Notes: a model not told the origin generated them from the letters alone. A DNA stretch of 64,000 nucleotides from an uncultured Corynebacterium sp. (GCF_946223165.1 NZ_CAMIBP010000011.1:1-64000); one strand, 5' to 3'; counted from the stretch's first letter, positions 9,647 to 18,089 are shown. Made by a program: numbers and translations.

Positions 9647-11167
9647 ATGACCCGTTACGCAGATCCAGGTACCGAAGGCTCCATCGTCTCCTTCCGCGAC
9701 CGCTACGACAACTACATTGGCGGCCAGTGGGTGCCGCCAGTCGACGGCGAGTACATGGACAACATCACCCCGATCACCGGTGAGGTCTTCTGCCAGTTTG
9801 CGCGCGGCAAGGAGGCGGACATCAACCTCGCCATCGACGCCGCTGAGGAAGCGTTCAAGACCTGGGGCAAGACCTCGGTCACCGAGCGCTCCAACATTCT
9901 GCTCCGCATCGCGGACCGCATTGAGGAGCACCTTGAGGAAGCTGCTGTCGTGGAGACCTGGGAGAACGGCAAGGCCGTGCGTGAGACCCTCGCCGCTGAT
10001 ATCCCGCTCATGGTGGATCACTTCCGCTACTTCGCCGGCGTGCTGCGCGCTCAGGAGGGTGGCATCTCCCAGATTGATGAGGACACTGTGGCCTACCACT
10101 TCCACGAGCCGCTCGGCGTCGTGGGCCAGATCATCCCGTGGAACTTCCCGCTCCTTATGGGCGCCTGGAAGCTTGCTCCGGCACTGGCCGCAGGCAACAC
10201 CGTCGTCCTCAAGCCGGCGGAGCAGACCCCGGTTTCCATCCTGTGGCTCATTGACCTCATTGGAGACCTCATCCCGGCCGGCATGGTCAACATCGTCAAC
10301 GGCATCGGCGAGGAAGCAGGCGTGGCCCTGTCCAACTCCGACCGCATCGCCAAGATCGCCTTCACCGGCTCCACCCCGGTGGGCAAGATCATCAACAAGG
10401 CCGCCTCGGAGAAGCTCATCCCGGTCACCCTGGAGCTGGGGGGCAAGTCCCCGTCCATCTTCTTCCCGGACATCATGGACAAGGACGATAGCTTCCTTGA
10501 GAAGTGTGTCGAGGGCTTCGTGATGTTCGCCCTCAACCAGGGCGAGGTCTGCACCTGCCCGTCCCGTGCGCTGGTCCACGAGGACATCGCGGATGAGTTC
10601 ATCAAGCTGGCCGTCGAGCGCGTCAAGAAAATCAAGATTGGTCACCCGCTCGATACTGAGACCATGATGGGCGCGCAGGCTTCCCAGGAGCAGATGGACA
10701 AGATTACCGAGTACCTGGAGATTGGCCCGGCCGAGGGTGCTGAGGTTCTCACCGGCGGCCACATCAACAAGATTGAGGGCCTCGATGGTGGCTTCTACAT
10801 CGAGCCGACCGTCTTTAAGGGCACCAACGACATGCGCATCTTCCGCGAGGAGATCTTCGGCCCGGTCCTCTCCGTGGCAACCTTCAAGGACTACGACGAG
10901 GCGATCGCCATTGCTAACGACACCAACTTTGGCCTCGGCTCTGGTGTCTGGTCCCGCAACGCCAATATCTGCTACCGCGCTGGCCGTGACATTCAGGCAG
11001 GCCGCGTCTGGGTCAACCAGTACCACTGCTACCCGGCTCACGCCGCCTTCGGTGGCTACAAGGAGTCTGGCCTGGGCCGCGAGAACCACCTTATGATGCT
11101 CTCCCACTACCAGGAGACCAAGAACATGCTGGTGTCCTACTCCGAGAAGCCGACTGGCCTCTTCTAA
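9647..11167 (+). CDS. ald: NAD-dependent aldehyde dehydrogenase (acetaldehyde type)
   Basis: A 506-residue cytoplasmic ALDH of usual family length, oxidising an aldehyde (acetaldehyde in C. glutamicum Ald) to the acid with NAD(P). Seen in order: PLGVVGQIIPWNFPLL, KPAEQTP, FTGSTPVGK (Rossmann part), ELGGKSP with the general-base Glu, the catalytic Cys in NQGEVCTCPSR, and EEIFGPVLS. GAAAGGA lies just before ATG 9647. It has its own promoter region with a RamB-like site and its own terminator-like hairpin. Acetate formed could enter the pta-ackA pathway encoded at 35539-38112. Confidence 0.93.
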   Translation: MTRYADPGTEGSIVSFRDRYDNYIGGQWVPPVDGEYMDNITPITGEVFCQFARGKEADINLAIDAAEEAFKTWGKTSVTERSNILLRIADRIEEHLEEAAVVETWENGKAVRETLAADIPLMVDHFRYFAGVLRAQEGGISQIDEDTVAYHFHEPLGVVGQIIPWNFPLLMGAWKLAPALAAGNTVVLKPAEQTPVSILWLIDLIGDLIPAGMVNIVNGIGEEAGVALSNSDRIAKIAFTGSTPVGKIINKAASEKLIPVTLELGGKSPSIFFPDIMDKDDSFLEKCVEGFVMFALNQGEVCTCPSRALVHEDIADEFIKLAVERVKKIKIGHPLDTETMMGAQASQEQMDKITEYLEIGPAEGAEVLTGGHINKIEGLDGGFYIEPTVFKGTNDMRIFREEIFGPVLSVATFKDYDEAIAIANDTNFGLGSGVWSRNANICYRAGRDIQAGRVWVNQYHCYPAHAAFGGYKESGLGRENHLMMLSHYQETKNMLVSYSEKPTGLF

Positions 11168-11211
11168 GCCCGACGACCTCGCGGCTATTTCCTTTCTGAC
11201 AGAGTGATCCC

Positions 11212-11250
11212 GTGATGGCCCCGTCCGCCCGGTGCGGACGGGGCCATCAC
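11212..11250 (+). terminator. Long GC-rich hairpin after ald
   Basis: A 17-bp perfect stem (11212-11228 with 11234-11250) around a 5-base loop, with no T run. Probable terminator between the convergent ald and hydrolase genes. Confidence 0.65.
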
Positions 11251-11337
11251 GCATGTGTAGACGTGCCCCACATCGAGCCTGGGCAGAGTCCGGGGTGTGC
11301 TAGGGCAGAGCGCGGCTAGGTCTGGGCTCTTCTCGAG

Positions 11338-12495
11338 CTAGGGGCGGACGATGGACCGTAACCCCGTGTAGAACGCTGGGTTGTCCCAATAGCTGCTGTG
11401 GCCACCCGGCCGCCCATCGGCGCCGGGCAAGGGTGTGGCGCCGAAGGCGGGATCTGACGGGGCGGGGCCGAATGCGCCACGGTCCGGCCCGGTGATGAGT
11501 GTGATCGGATCATCGCGGTTCGTGGCGGACCATACGCGGGCGCGAAAGTCGCGGGCGTGTTGCCGCGAAGAGCCGGGGCTGCCGACGAGCACGATGTCAT
11601 CGGCGACACCGCGAGCCGTGCCGGCCACAAGCGAGCCGTAGGAATGACCGACGAGGATGCGCTGGGCCCTGGGCCACCGGCGAGAAACGCCGCGCTGGAA
11701 CTGCTCGAGCTCCCGTGCGCCAGCGTGTGCTGGCTCGGTGCGGGCTCCCGTAGGGACGTTGGGTGGCGCGTTGTACCCCAGCCATGCCACGGCGACGCCG
11801 CCGGTGGCCGTGCCCATGCGCCGAGCGTGATCGATGGCGTTGCCCCATTGTTCAGGATTCCCGGAGCCCACGCCGGGGATGAACGTGGTGACCGACGCCG
11901 GGGCCGTTCCTTGCTCGGCGAGGGCGTCGAGCGCGGTGGCGCCGCCGGGGTAGACGAGGGCGACGAGGTGGCCCTGGCCCAGGGCGCCTACCTCCGCGAG
12001 GATGACGTCCTCGCCGTAGCGCGCGGCGAAGTCCTCGGGGCTAAGCCCGGCGAAGGTGAGGTTGGTGACATGCATGGCGGCCAGCGATACGTCGGCAAAG
12101 TCCGCGAACTCCCGCGGCGGATGGACCTCAATGGGGGTGCAGACGCGACGGATCTCGAGGGCGCAGAGCGCGTCGAGGGCCTCGACGACGGCGGGCCGCA
12201 GGCGTGCCGACACCCTTCCCAAGGGGGCGTCCGCCAGGCGCTCGACGAGCTGGACGACGGAGACATACGACGTGACGATGGCGGCGACCTTGGTCATCTG
12301 TTCCACGGTGAGTTCCCAGGCTTCGCCGGCCCGGCGTGCGGCGTCATGGGCGGCAACCGGCGCGGGTCCCCGCAGGTCAAAAAATAGGGTATCCCAACGC
12401 TGGTGGTGGTCCGTGGAATGTATACGCACCAGTGCCGCGTAAAAAGTCAGGGTGCCGGCGGTCTCGGCGAGGGTGGAGGAGGACAGCGGGCTCAT
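11338..12495 (-). CDS. Alpha/beta hydrolase (DUF1023 type)
   Basis: A 385-residue protein whose C-terminal half (about 200-385) carries an alpha/beta-hydrolase fold: TFIPGVGSGNP, AWLGYNAPPN and the nucleophile elbow GHSYGS, as in DUF1023 proteins of actinobacteria. The N-terminal 190 residues are helical and of unknown role. There is no clear signal peptide, and the substrate is unknown. Its start overlaps the stop of the 99-residue gene upstream by 4 bases, so the two are translationally coupled and probably act together. A good match to family structure, but specific activity cannot be read from sequence. Confidence 0.75.
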   Translation of the reverse strand: MSPLSSSTLAETAGTLTFYAALVRIHSTDHHQRWDTLFFDLRGPAPVAAHDAARRAGEAWELTVEQMTKVAAIVTSYVSVVQLVERLADAPLGRVSARLRPAVVEALDALCALEIRRVCTPIEVHPPREFADFADVSLAAMHVTNLTFAGLSPEDFAARYGEDVILAEVGALGQGHLVALVYPGGATALDALAEQGTAPASVTTFIPGVGSGNPEQWGNAIDHARRMGTATGGVAVAWLGYNAPPNVPTGARTEPAHAGARELEQFQRGVSRRWPRAQRILVGHSYGSLVAGTARGVADDIVLVGSPGSSRQHARDFRARVWSATNRDDPITLITGPDRGAFGPAPSDPAFGATPLPGADGRPGGHSSYWDNPAFYTGLRSIVRP

Positions 12496-12791
12496 GGGGC
12501 GCGGCCCCCTCGTGTGTCGAGCGCCGCGGAGGCTTCGCGCAGGCGGGCAGCGAGGAGCGCGTCCTCGTCGCGCATACGGTTGAGGAAGTCGGCAAGGGAG
12601 CTAAAGAGGGTCTCAGTGCCCGCATCGGCAGCGCCGAGCGCGCCGCGCCATGCGGCGAGAGCCTCGTGGAGCGCGGCGGCCGTGCGGGAGCCGTCGTCTG
12701 GGAGATCCGGAATCGCGCCGAGGCGGTGGTGGGAAAGCCGCCGTGCGGCGGCGATGGACTGGTCAATGGAGGAAGCATCGAAGTAGTTCAT
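12492..12791 (-). CDS. Small helical protein coupled to the DUF1023 hydrolase
   Basis: A 99-residue, Ala- and Leu-rich, mostly helical protein without membrane segment or recognised domain. ATG 12791 gives the native-looking start MNYFDASS. Its stop overlaps the hydrolase start (ATGA type), implying coupled translation and a paired function. In size and helical character it recalls WXG100-like small partners of DUF1023 proteins, but no WXG motif in the usual central turn is clear; a single Trp-Arg-Gly lies mid-protein (AAWRGALGA). Function unknown. Confidence 0.65.
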   Translation of the reverse strand: MNYFDASSIDQSIAAARRLSHHRLGAIPDLPDDGSRTAAALHEALAAWRGALGAADAGTETLFSSLADFLNRMRDEDALLAARLREASAALDTRGGRAP

Positions 12792-12883
12792 GTCGCCTAC
12801 TGTCGGGCGTGCGTGCGCGGTGTGCAAGGGACTCTCAGGAAACCTGTGGATAACTGGCGGTGTGGGCGCTACATTGGGCGACT

Positions 12884-13729
12884 ATGAAGATCGCAGCTGT
12901 GCAATTCGTGTCCACTGGTGATACCAAAGCCAATCTGGAGTTGGCGTGTGAGCACATTGAGGAGGCCGCCTCCCACGGCGCGCGCCTCATCGTGCTGCCC
13001 GAGGCGACCTCCCAAAGCTTCGCCTCCGGGCGGCTGGATACCCAGGCGGCGGATCTCGATGGCGAGTTCGCGCAGGGGCTGCGCGAGGTGGCCCTGCGGT
13101 TGGGTGTGACGGTCATTGCCGGCATGTTCCGCCCCGCGGACGTAGTGGAGCGCACGCGTGACGACGGTAGTGTGAAGACCATCCACCGCGTGTTCAACAC
13201 CGCCCTGGTGACGGGAGCGAGCGATGACGGCGAGATTCACGCGGGTTACGACAAGATTCACACGTACGATGCGTTTGACTACCGGGAGTCGGACACCGTT
13301 AAGCCCGGCGAGAAGCTGTTCACCTTTGATCTTGAGGGCCTGACCATCGGCGTGGCTATCTGCTATGACATCCGCTTCCCAGAGCAGTTCAAGGCGCTGG
13401 CACGTGCGGGGGCCCAGGTCATCGCCGTGCCATTCAGCTGGGCCGATGGCCCTGGTAAGCGCGAGCAATGGCGCCTGCTGTCGACCGCGCGGGCGCTGGA
13501 TTCGACCAGCTTCATCGTGGCCGCGGGCCAGGCACGCCCGGGTGGGGAGGCCGAAGCCGGCACGCCGTCCGGCCCTACCGGCGCGGGTCACTCGGTCATC
13601 GTGCAGCCCGACGGCGTTCGCCTGGCCGAGTCCGGGTATGAGGACGATATCCTTTACGCCGATGTGGATGCGGAGACCGTCGCGCGCACGCGCACGGCGC
13701 TCCCGGTTCTGGAGGGGCCGACGTTCTAA
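12884..13729 (+). CDS. Carbon-nitrogen hydrolase (nitrilase superfamily)
   Basis: A 281-residue cytoplasmic enzyme of the nitrilase/amidase superfamily, likely acting on an amide such as a deaminated-glutathione-like or omega-amide substrate. The Glu-Lys-Cys triad is visible: LPEATSQSF (Glu), GYDKIHTYDAF (Lys) and VAICYDIRFPE (Cys). Length is normal. ATG 12884 is chosen because TACATT (12870-12875) lies 8 bases upstream, a leaderless pattern, and because the family starts at KIAAVQF. It is divergent from the hydrolase pair. The substrate is not predictable. Confidence 0.85.
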   Translation: MKIAAVQFVSTGDTKANLELACEHIEEAASHGARLIVLPEATSQSFASGRLDTQAADLDGEFAQGLREVALRLGVTVIAGMFRPADVVERTRDDGSVKTIHRVFNTALVTGASDDGEIHAGYDKIHTYDAFDYRESDTVKPGEKLFTFDLEGLTIGVAICYDIRFPEQFKALARAGAQVIAVPFSWADGPGKREQWRLLSTARALDSTSFIVAAGQARPGGEAEAGTPSGPTGAGHSVIVQPDGVRLAESGYEDDILYADVDAETVARTRTALPVLEGPTF

Positions 13730-13802
13730 TGCAGGCCGCCGCCTGAGGCAGCCCGACACGTGAAAGGACGGCGGGATAGGGGCCTTTAACTGAGGAGGTC
13801 CA

Positions 13803-14987
13803 TTAGCTGGGGTCCCAGTCGCGGCCGTGGGCCCATGGGTGCGCTTCGATGGCGGCGGGGTCGACGCCCGCGGCCGTGAGCTTGTCCACGGCGTCGTCGA
13901 CGCGGTGCGCCGGGCCGACGAGGATGAGATTGAGGTCGCGGGGGTCCTCGCGTTCGAGGAGGGTGACCACCGGGTCCGGGGTGACCACGAGCTCGAGGTC
14001 AGAGCGAGCGGGATCGTCTGTGACGCCGAGGAGCCACGGGTCCGTGGCGGCGTCGACGAGGTTGGTGAGTGCCAGCGCGCTATCGAGGCGGGCGAGCAGC
14101 GATTGAACAGTGGCGTCATAGTGCTGGCCCGGGCTGGTGGCGGAGGCATACACGGTGCAGTCGAGGCTGATGTTCTCGTCGGCAACCGTGGCGGCCTCGA
14201 CGCGGTGGAGGAGCACGGCACGCACGGCGGCCCATCCGGTGCCAAAGCATACGAACGTGGGGCGCCCGGCGTAGCGGCCCCCGGCGGCGAACGTGCCGCG
14301 CGGCGTGCCGAGCGTCCACACGTCGCCGGGCTTGGAGCGCGCAAGCAGCGCCGCGCCGTCCAACCCCGCGCCGGCGGGCGCCTGGATGTGGAACTCGAGC
14401 TGGCCCACCGCGTTGGCTGGTGCTGCTGGTGTGAGGTGGACCCACGTTCCCGGCAGGAGGCGGGAGGTTACCGGAAGATACTGCCCCGGTTCGAAGTCGA
14501 GCGGCATGGCGATCTCGAGGCGCACGACGGCGATCTCTCGGTTGGGGCGCTGCACGTCGACGACCTGGGCCTGATGCGCGGGCGCGATTCCGGCCAGATC
14601 GGCCTCCCGGGCGGCATCGGCAAGCTCCGCGCAGGCCAGCTCGATGGCGCGTTCGCCGGCGATGCGGTCCGAGGCCGACAGATCAAACAGATCGAGACCC
14701 CCGATGAGGCAGCGCGCGAAGTCGTCATAGATCTCCGGTGGGAAGCCGTGGCGGCGGTGGTCGCGCCCCAGCTTGCGCAGCGCCCGCAGCGCCCCGGGCT
14801 CGGGCCCTCCCCAGGGATCGCAATGGTCGAGAAACCAGGCCAGCGCGCCCGCCATGTCGGAATGCGTGCGGTCCATGGACAGCGCAAAGATCTGCCGGGA
14901 CTCCATGACGGACATAAACAGCGCCTCGTGCACGCGGTCGCGGTAGGCGTCCGCATTGTCGCGCAGCAGCTGGGCCAGACCTTTCAT
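13803..14987 (-). CDS. Flavohemoprotein-like protein: globin domain with FAD/NAD reductase module
   Basis: 394 residues in two parts. About 1-140 is globin-like, with a probable proximal His in LGRDHRRHGFPPEIYDDF. About 150-394 resembles a ferredoxin-reductase module with FEPGQYLPV and the nucleotide loop FVCFGTGWAAVRAV. Such proteins detoxify nitric oxide. The usual RxYS FAD motif is not evident; the corresponding stretch reads LLPGTWVHLTP, so flavin binding may differ from canonical Hmp. ATG 14987 starts the globin domain; longer frames are extensions across the divergent gap. One copy of the 13-base word (14613-14625) encodes ELADAAR here. Confidence 0.75.
   Translation of the reverse strand: MKGLAQLLRDNADAYRDRVHEALFMSVMESRQIFALSMDRTHSDMAGALAWFLDHCDPWGGPEPGALRALRKLGRDHRRHGFPPEIYDDFARCLIGGLDLFDLSASDRIAGERAIELACAELADAAREADLAGIAPAHQAQVVDVQRPNREIAVVRLEIAMPLDFEPGQYLPVTSRLLPGTWVHLTPAAPANAVGQLEFHIQAPAGAGLDGAALLARSKPGDVWTLGTPRGTFAAGGRYAGRPTFVCFGTGWAAVRAVLLHRVEAATVADENISLDCTVYASATSPGQHYDATVQSLLARLDSALALTNLVDAATDPWLLGVTDDPARSDLELVVTPDPVVTLLEREDPRDLNLILVGPAHRVDDAVDKLTAAGVDPAAIEAHPWAHGRDWDPS
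14613..14625 (+). repeat. Copy of the iterated word GGCATCGGCAAGC
   Basis: Exact copy inside the flavohemoprotein-like gene, antisense to it; that gene reads it as Leu-Ala-Asp-Ala-Ala. Confidence 0.8.
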
Positions 14988-15223
14988 AGCGGTCAAGCCT
15001 ACCCGCGCGGCACACGAGGAGAGCGGAATCCTCCGCCAGATCCACGCGGTGGACCAAGCATGAGCGAGAAAAACTTGATTGACCTGTGGGCCGATATCGT
15101 CTGCCCGTGGTGTTACCTGGCTGCGCCGGGCGCCCAGTCCGTGGAGGTCTACAACCAGGCGCTCGATCAGGTCGTGGCCCTGGTCGACGGTGCTCATGAG
15201 GGACATGAGAGTGACGGTGGGGC

Positions 15224-15236
15224 GGCATCGGCAAGC
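15224..15236 (+). repeat. Copy of the iterated word GGCATCGGCAAGC
   Basis: Exact copy in the tail of the DsbA/FrnE remnant, read there as Ala-Ala-Ser-Ala-Ser. Confidence 0.8.
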
Positions 15237-15246
15237 GAAGCAGAAA

Positions 15247-15287
15247 CCCCCGCGCTAGAACCCAATAGTGGGTTCCGCACGCGGGGG
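15247..15287. terminator. Two-tier hairpin between remnant and LLM gene
   Basis: An outer 8-bp stem (15247-15254 with 15280-15287) encloses a 7-bp stem (15258-15264 with 15269-15275). Likely a bidirectional terminator for the convergent DsbA remnant and LLM oxidoreductase gene; the remnant's frame now reads through it. Confidence 0.65.
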
Positions 15288-15324
15288 AATTACATGGCCC
15301 AGGAGGTGGCCTGAGCTGGTGGCC

Positions 15325-16395
15325 CTAGTCGATGGCGTAGCCAGTGACCGGGCCCTGGGTGTTGGGCTCCCAGCCCAGCTCCGGGGCGACGTACGTGGCG
15401 AAGGAATCGAGGATCTTCACGTTGACGTCCACGCCCATGCCGGTCGGCACGGTGATGAGCAGGGTGTCAGCGGCCATGACGGCCGGGTCGGCCTTGAGCT
15501 GCTCGATGAGCTTGTCCGGCTCGGCGGCGTAGGTGCGGCCGAAGATGGAAGCGTTCTGGGTGTCCGGGAGCATGCCCACCTGGTCGCGGCCGGGGGCCTG
15601 CATGCCGAACATCTGCATGTCGGCGCCGTCGATGATGGGGAAGATGGAGCGGGACACGGAGACACGCGGGGTCCAGTCGTGGCCGGCCTCCTTCCATGCG
15701 GCGCGGTAGCGGTTAATCTGCTCCACCTGGACCTCGCCCAGGGTTTGGGCGGTGGTCTCGGAGACCAGGGTGGACGACATGAGGTTGAGGCCGTCCTTGG
15801 CGGTCTGCTCGGCGGAGGCGTGGGTGCCGGAGCCGTAGAAGACGTGCTTGCGCAGCTCCGGGGCGAACGGGAAGACCGGCAGGGGCGAGCCCGGCTGGAA
15901 CATGTTCGGGTACTGGCGGTCCAGCGGGGCGGCGGTGGCAAAACCGTTGCCGTCCACCGCGGCCATAAATTTCTCCAGGTGATCGCGGGCGACGTCCGCG
16001 CCGTTGGGGGCCTCGCCCTTGTAGCCGAAGGCCTCCCAGCCGCGCTCGGAGACCTCCGGGGCGCCGCGGGAGACGCCAAGTGCCACGCGGCCGCCGGAGA
16101 GCTGGTAGAGGGAGGCCGCCTCCTCGGCCAGGTAGAGCAGGTTTTCATAACGCATGTCGATGACGCCGGTGCCGACCTCGATGTGCTTAGTGGCGCCGGC
16201 CACCGCGCCGAGTAGCGGCATGGGGGCGGAGGCCTGGGGGACGAAGTGGTGGACGCGGAAGGAGGCGTTGTTCACGCCGATCTCGTCCGTGGCCTTGGCT
16301 AATTCGAGGTGGATCTGAGCCATCTTCTCCGCGCTCGGGCCGCGGGTGCCGCCGAATGCGTAGTGGCCGAAGCTTAAGAAACCGAATGCCTTCAT
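15325..16395 (-). CDS. LLM-class (luciferase-like) flavin-dependent oxidoreductase
   Basis: A 356-residue cytoplasmic enzyme of the bacterial-luciferase superfamily (FMN or F420 dependent). Features include the N-terminal strand KAFGFLSFGHYAF, NNASFRVHHFVPQ, IEVGTGVIDMRYENLLYLAEEAASL and the family segment GGRVALGVSRGAP. Length is standard. The ribosome site AAAGGAG is built into an 11-bp perfect inverted repeat just upstream (16406-16432), which could act as an operator or hide the ribosome site. Substrate unknown; neighbours are a flavin monooxygenase and a flavohemoprotein-like gene. Confidence 0.88.
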   Translation of the reverse strand: MKAFGFLSFGHYAFGGTRGPSAEKMAQIHLELAKATDEIGVNNASFRVHHFVPQASAPMPLLGAVAGATKHIEVGTGVIDMRYENLLYLAEEAASLYQLSGGRVALGVSRGAPEVSERGWEAFGYKGEAPNGADVARDHLEKFMAAVDGNGFATAAPLDRQYPNMFQPGSPLPVFPFAPELRKHVFYGSGTHASAEQTAKDGLNLMSSTLVSETTAQTLGEVQVEQINRYRAAWKEAGHDWTPRVSVSRSIFPIIDGADMQMFGMQAPGRDQVGMLPDTQNASIFGRTYAAEPDKLIEQLKADPAVMAADTLLITVPTGMGVDVNVKILDSFATYVAPELGWEPNTQGPVTGYAID

Positions 16396-16405
16396 GCGTA
16401 AAACT

Positions 16406-16432
16406 CCTTTGTTGTTGATGTAACAACAAAGG
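16406..16432 (-). promoter_or_regulatory. Perfect inverted repeat overlapping the LLM ribosome site
   Basis: CCTTTGTTGTT (16406-16416), a 5-base spacer, and AACAACAAAGG (16422-16432) form an 11-bp perfect palindrome. In the LLM mRNA the 3' arm contains the AAAGG of the ribosome site about 10 bases before ATG 16395. It may be a repressor operator (27 bp, dyad) or a translation-blocking hairpin. Confidence 0.7.
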
Positions 16433-16462
16433 GGTGTATCACTTTCGGATTGAAGTCTCTAG

Positions 16463-17566
16463 CTAGTTGGCTTTCTCGCTAAAGAGCAGCTCAGAGGCGC
16501 GCTTTGCGGCCAAGCGGCCGGCTCGGGTGGCGCCGCGAGTCGACGCGGTAGAGCCGTACCCGGCCAGGAGGACGCGGCGATCCGCCTTCACCGTGACCTC
16601 GTCGAGCATCTCGATGCCGCCGTGGGCGGTGAAGATATCCAGCGTGCGCAAGTGATCGAGCGCGTGCCGGAAGCCGGTGTTGAAGAAGAGGATGTCCGCG
16701 TCCACGCAGGTACCCGCCGGGAAGGGTTGCCAGAACGCCGTCGGCTCGCCCTCGGACTCGCCAAAGATGACGCCGTCGGCTGTCACTTGGGTGAACATGC
16801 CGCGGGCGACGAGCACGCCGCGGGCGATGCCCTCCGTGTGCTCATCCCACGGAGGGATACCGGTAGTGGAGATGACGGATGCCGGCGGGTAGCCCGCAAA
16901 AGTGCGCTCGCGCACGGCCTCCTCAACGTTGCGTCCCCACTGGTGATTGAATGTGACGTCGACGAAGTCAGGTATGCGGCGCGTGGCCCACACGGTCTCC
17001 GCGACGCCTTCGAGCTCCAGGAGGAATTGGACGGCCGACATGCCGCCGCCGACGACGATGGTCTTCTTGCCGCGGAACGCCTCGCGGTCGCGGAAGTCCT
17101 TGGTGTGCATGATGCGGCCACCGAACTTTTCGATGCCGGGAATCTCCGGAATGACAGGCGCATCCCACGTGCCCGTGGCGTTGATGATGACGCGAGCGAA
17201 GAGCTCCGAGCCGTCGTCAAGCGTTACGATGAATCCGTCAGTGCGCTCGACCTTGGTCACCCGGACCGGGCGGCGAACAGCAAGGTTAAAGGTCTTCTCG
17301 TAGCGCTCGTAGTATTCGGATACCACCTGAGAGGCGGGCAGGTGGGGGTTCTCCGACGGGGCCTTCATGCCCGGCAGATCGGCAATGCCGTGGGTCTTGC
17401 CGAGGACCAGGGAATCCCAGCGGTGGCGCCATGCTCCGCCCGGCCCCTCGTTGGCATCGAGAACAACGAAATCGACGCCGGGCTTCAGCCCGCGGAAGGC
17501 GAGTTGGTGGGCGGAGGCGAGGCCGGCCTGCCCGGCGCCGATGACGACAACCTCGAAGCATTCCAT
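16463..17566 (-). CDS. Flavin-dependent monooxygenase / NAD(P)-binding oxidoreductase
   Basis: A 367-residue flavoprotein of the class B monooxygenase type. The FAD Rossmann motif VVVIGAGQAGLASA starts near residue 6, then GGAWRHRWDSLVL, the FMO-like middle part, and a second Rossmann NADP motif TIVVGGGMSAVQ. The end contains the FAD-closing segment LLAGYGSTAS. It probably oxidises a small organic sulphur- or nitrogen-containing compound, or acts as a Baeyer-Villiger-type enzyme; the substrate is unknown. ATG 17566 places the GAGQAGL motif at the usual distance; ATG 17578 would add four residues. No good ribosome site is seen at either. Confidence 0.85.
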   Translation of the reverse strand: MECFEVVVIGAGQAGLASAHQLAFRGLKPGVDFVVLDANEGPGGAWRHRWDSLVLGKTHGIADLPGMKAPSENPHLPASQVVSEYYERYEKTFNLAVRRPVRVTKVERTDGFIVTLDDGSELFARVIINATGTWDAPVIPEIPGIEKFGGRIMHTKDFRDREAFRGKKTIVVGGGMSAVQFLLELEGVAETVWATRRIPDFVDVTFNHQWGRNVEEAVRERTFAGYPPASVISTTGIPPWDEHTEGIARGVLVARGMFTQVTADGVIFGESEGEPTAFWQPFPAGTCVDADILFFNTGFRHALDHLRTLDIFTAHGGIEMLDEVTVKADRRVLLAGYGSTASTRGATRAGRLAAKRASELLFSEKAN

Positions 17567-17685
17567 GGTGAATATCATAACGGAGGGCCCGCTGTATGAG
17601 CATGTCATCGGGGGAGGCTCGGGGAGACGCGTAGAGCTGCTGGTTAATGATTGAAGTGACTTCCGTGAGTGTCGCTTACCCTGGT

Positions 17686-18087
17686 ATGGCGAAGGGCGCG
17701 CGTGCGGCCTGTGGCTCCAATTCTGATCCGACGGCCGCACCGGCGTCCGATGCTGCCTCGGGGGAGACTAGCGGCATCGGCAGCCGCGAGGTCTACGTGT
17801 AGGCCCTCGAGTCTGGTGAGGTGGACATCATCTCGGACTACGCCGGTAACCTCGCCCAGTTCCTCAAGGCTGAGCTCGCCTCCGGCGCCGATGCTGATGC
17901 CGATGCCGTGTGCGCCGCGCTTGCCGATGCCGCTCTGCGTGCCGGTGTCGTGGGCACGCTCGTGCTCGGGCTTAACTCAGGCGCTGCCCTACAGGCTGGT
18001 GGCGTGGTCTCCGGCGCCGCGCCCGTGGCTGAGGCACTCGAATGGCTGCGTGCGCAGCCGAATGTTGACGTGGAGGAGCTGGATTAG
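17686..18087 (+). pseudogene. Decayed ABC-transporter gene remnants (binding protein and MetN-like NIL domain) fused in frame
   Basis: One frame holds three pieces. ATG 17686 gives a lipoprotein-like end (AACGSNSDPTAAPAS, lipobox Cys at 17710). Next comes EVYV-stop-ALESGEVDIISDYAGNLAQFL, which resembles glycine-betaine-type binding proteins; the TAG at 17800-17802 sits where many homologues have Gln, so CAG to TAG is likely. The last part, GVVGTLVLGL to PNVDVEELD, looks like the C-terminal NIL domain of MetN ATPases. The intact MetI permease gene starts 2 bases later. I infer that a metQNI-type operon has lost most of metQ and metN by deletion. The assignment of the first pieces is tentative. 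Confidence 0.55.
17919..17931 (-). repeat. Copy of the iterated word GGCATCGGCAAGC (minus strand)
   Basis: Exact reverse-complement copy inside the ABC remnant, read as Ala-Leu-Ala-Asp-Ala-Ala. A one-base-short variant (GGCATCGGCAGC) lies nearby at about 17773. Confidence 0.8.
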
Positions 18088-18089
18088 GC

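Larger units (their letters stand above)
15060..15314 (+). pseudogene. Truncated DsbA/FrnE-like thiol oxidoreductase remnant
   Basis: ATG 15060 opens an 84-codon frame. The first 20 residues include ADIVCPWCYL, the active-site segment of FrnE/DsbA proteins (CPWC). The homology then stops; the rest reads as a short unrelated, possibly fused piece (QALDQVVALVDGAHEGH) and runs through one copy of the 13-base word and a hairpin before the stop. Full-length family members have about 200-240 residues, so most of the gene has been lost by internal deletion. It is divergent from the flavohemoprotein-like gene. It could still make a short peptide, but a functional enzyme is unlikely. Confidence 0.6.

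Noticed and set aside
12845..12853. TGTGGATAA, a consensus DnaA box
   Set aside because: Single box with no cluster or AT-rich unwinding region, and it lies next to the promoter of the nitrilase gene; not evidence of an origin.
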